Positions 4,819 to 5,160 of a stretch of 5,160 nucleotides of DNA are shown piece after piece. Positions within the stretch are counted from its first letter, which is position 1. Every line of letters starts with the position of its first letter. The translations under genes and the position numbers were made by a program. Source of the DNA: an uncultured Oscillospiraceae bacterium (GTDB lineage: Bacteria > Bacillota > Clostridia > Oscillospirales > Oscillospiraceae); the NCBI GenBank assembly GCA_934561725.1, contig CAKTGW010000099.1, positions 1-5,160 of the forward strand, read 5' to 3'. The notes under the pieces are model-generated. The model was not told the DNA's origin. It did not search any database and saw only the letters and a list, made by a program, of their open reading frames with translations.

Positions 4819-5160
4819 TTATAAAAACGCAAATGCCCAAACAGCACAGGCTTCCCCAACTGTAATGGCATAGCCGGATATATCGCCGGACATTCCCTCC
4901 ATCTGTCGGAACCCCCGCAGGCAGGCCGCGCTCCAGCCTAAAAACGCACAGAGCGTGCACAGCCATGCCCGCTCTCCCAGAAGCAGCGTTGAACCGCACG
5001 CCAGGAGCACCAGCACAGCCGGAAGCCCCCGTGCATAGGCCGGGTGCTTTGTACCGGCGTACTGGCTGTGTCCCATAGCCGGCAGTGTCTGCACCGCTAT
5101 GGCGGAAAGTCCCCTGGTCACAGCCGGAACCGGCAGCAGAGCCCATGCTCTGGTCAGCTC
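4819..5160 (-). CDS. cobS: Adenosylcobinamide-GDP ribazoletransferase (cobalamin synthase), C-terminal part
   Basis: The frame is open at the window edge and ends with TAA at 4821-4819, leaving 113 of the usual roughly 250 residues. CobS is the integral membrane enzyme that joins adenosylcobinamide-GDP with alpha-ribazole (or its phosphate) to give cobalamin (phosphate). Recognised from the late-CobS pattern: LLPVPAVTRGLSAIAV near the left end, a hydrophobic stretch (VLVLLACGSTLLLGERAWLC) and the C-terminal MEGMSGDISGYAITVGEA, equal to the family's 'G.tGD..Ga..e..E' motif. The frame has a GTG at 5121 but continues upstream past it, so that is not the start. It is followed directly by cobC, forming an operon order typical of B12 loci. 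Confidence 0.9.
   Translation of the reverse strand, partial: ELTRAWALLPVPAVTRGLSAIAVQTLPAMGHSQYAGTKHPAYARGLPAVLVLLACGSTLLLGERAWLCTLCAFLGWSAACLRGFRQMEGMSGDISGYAITVGEACAVWAFAFL

Noticed and set aside
4805..5146. N-terminal extension of the CobC frame into cobS
   Set aside because: It is the wrong frame of cobS, and the phosphatase RHG motif sits at residue 7 from ATG 4804, as expected for the family.

Overview
Every gene and RNA element supported here lies on the minus strand, so the window reads right to left. The GC-rich Gram-positive style coding, strong GGAGG-type ribosome binding sites, sigma-A-like promoters with extended -10 elements, a diderm-independent lipoprotein signal and the particular cobalamin genes suggest an anaerobic gut-type Clostridia (Oscillospiraceae/Ruminococcaceae-like). 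This assignment is an inference from sequence style, not from a database match.

Right end (5160 to 3950): the tail of a cobalamin (vitamin B12) biosynthesis operon. It holds the C-terminal half of CobS (cobalamin synthase), then, 14 nt later, a CobC-type histidine phosphatase whose C-terminus carries an extra cysteine-rich small metal-binding-like domain. These two enzymes act at the last steps of nucleotide loop assembly.

Centre (3949 to 3425): 525 bases with no convincing protein gene but dense in RNA signals, all on the minus strand. In order they are a very good sigma-A promoter (TTTACA, 17 nt, TATGAT with extended TG), a compact cobalamin riboswitch aptamer, an expression platform with an antiterminator-like hairpin that shares bases with an intrinsic terminator, two similar hairpins 70 nt apart, a second strong intrinsic terminator, and a separate weaker promoter for the next gene. 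Because no gene lies between the riboswitch and the second terminator, the simplest reading is a free-standing, B12-controlled small RNA of up to about 390 nt. Its architecture recalls the riboswitch sRNAs EutX/Rli55, but the ANTAR loop signature is not visible. The alternatives are a riboswitch stranded by gene loss, or conditional read-through into the downstream gene. This is the most interesting part of the window.

Left part (3424 to 1): a YihY/BrkB-family membrane protein, then an ABC exporter locus with its own probable extended -10 promoter: ATPase, a large secreted lipoprotein of unrecognised family, and the N-terminus of an ABC-2 type permease that runs off the window. The lipoprotein sits between the ATPase and permease genes, which suggests that the three work together at the membrane; the substrate cannot be told from the sequence.
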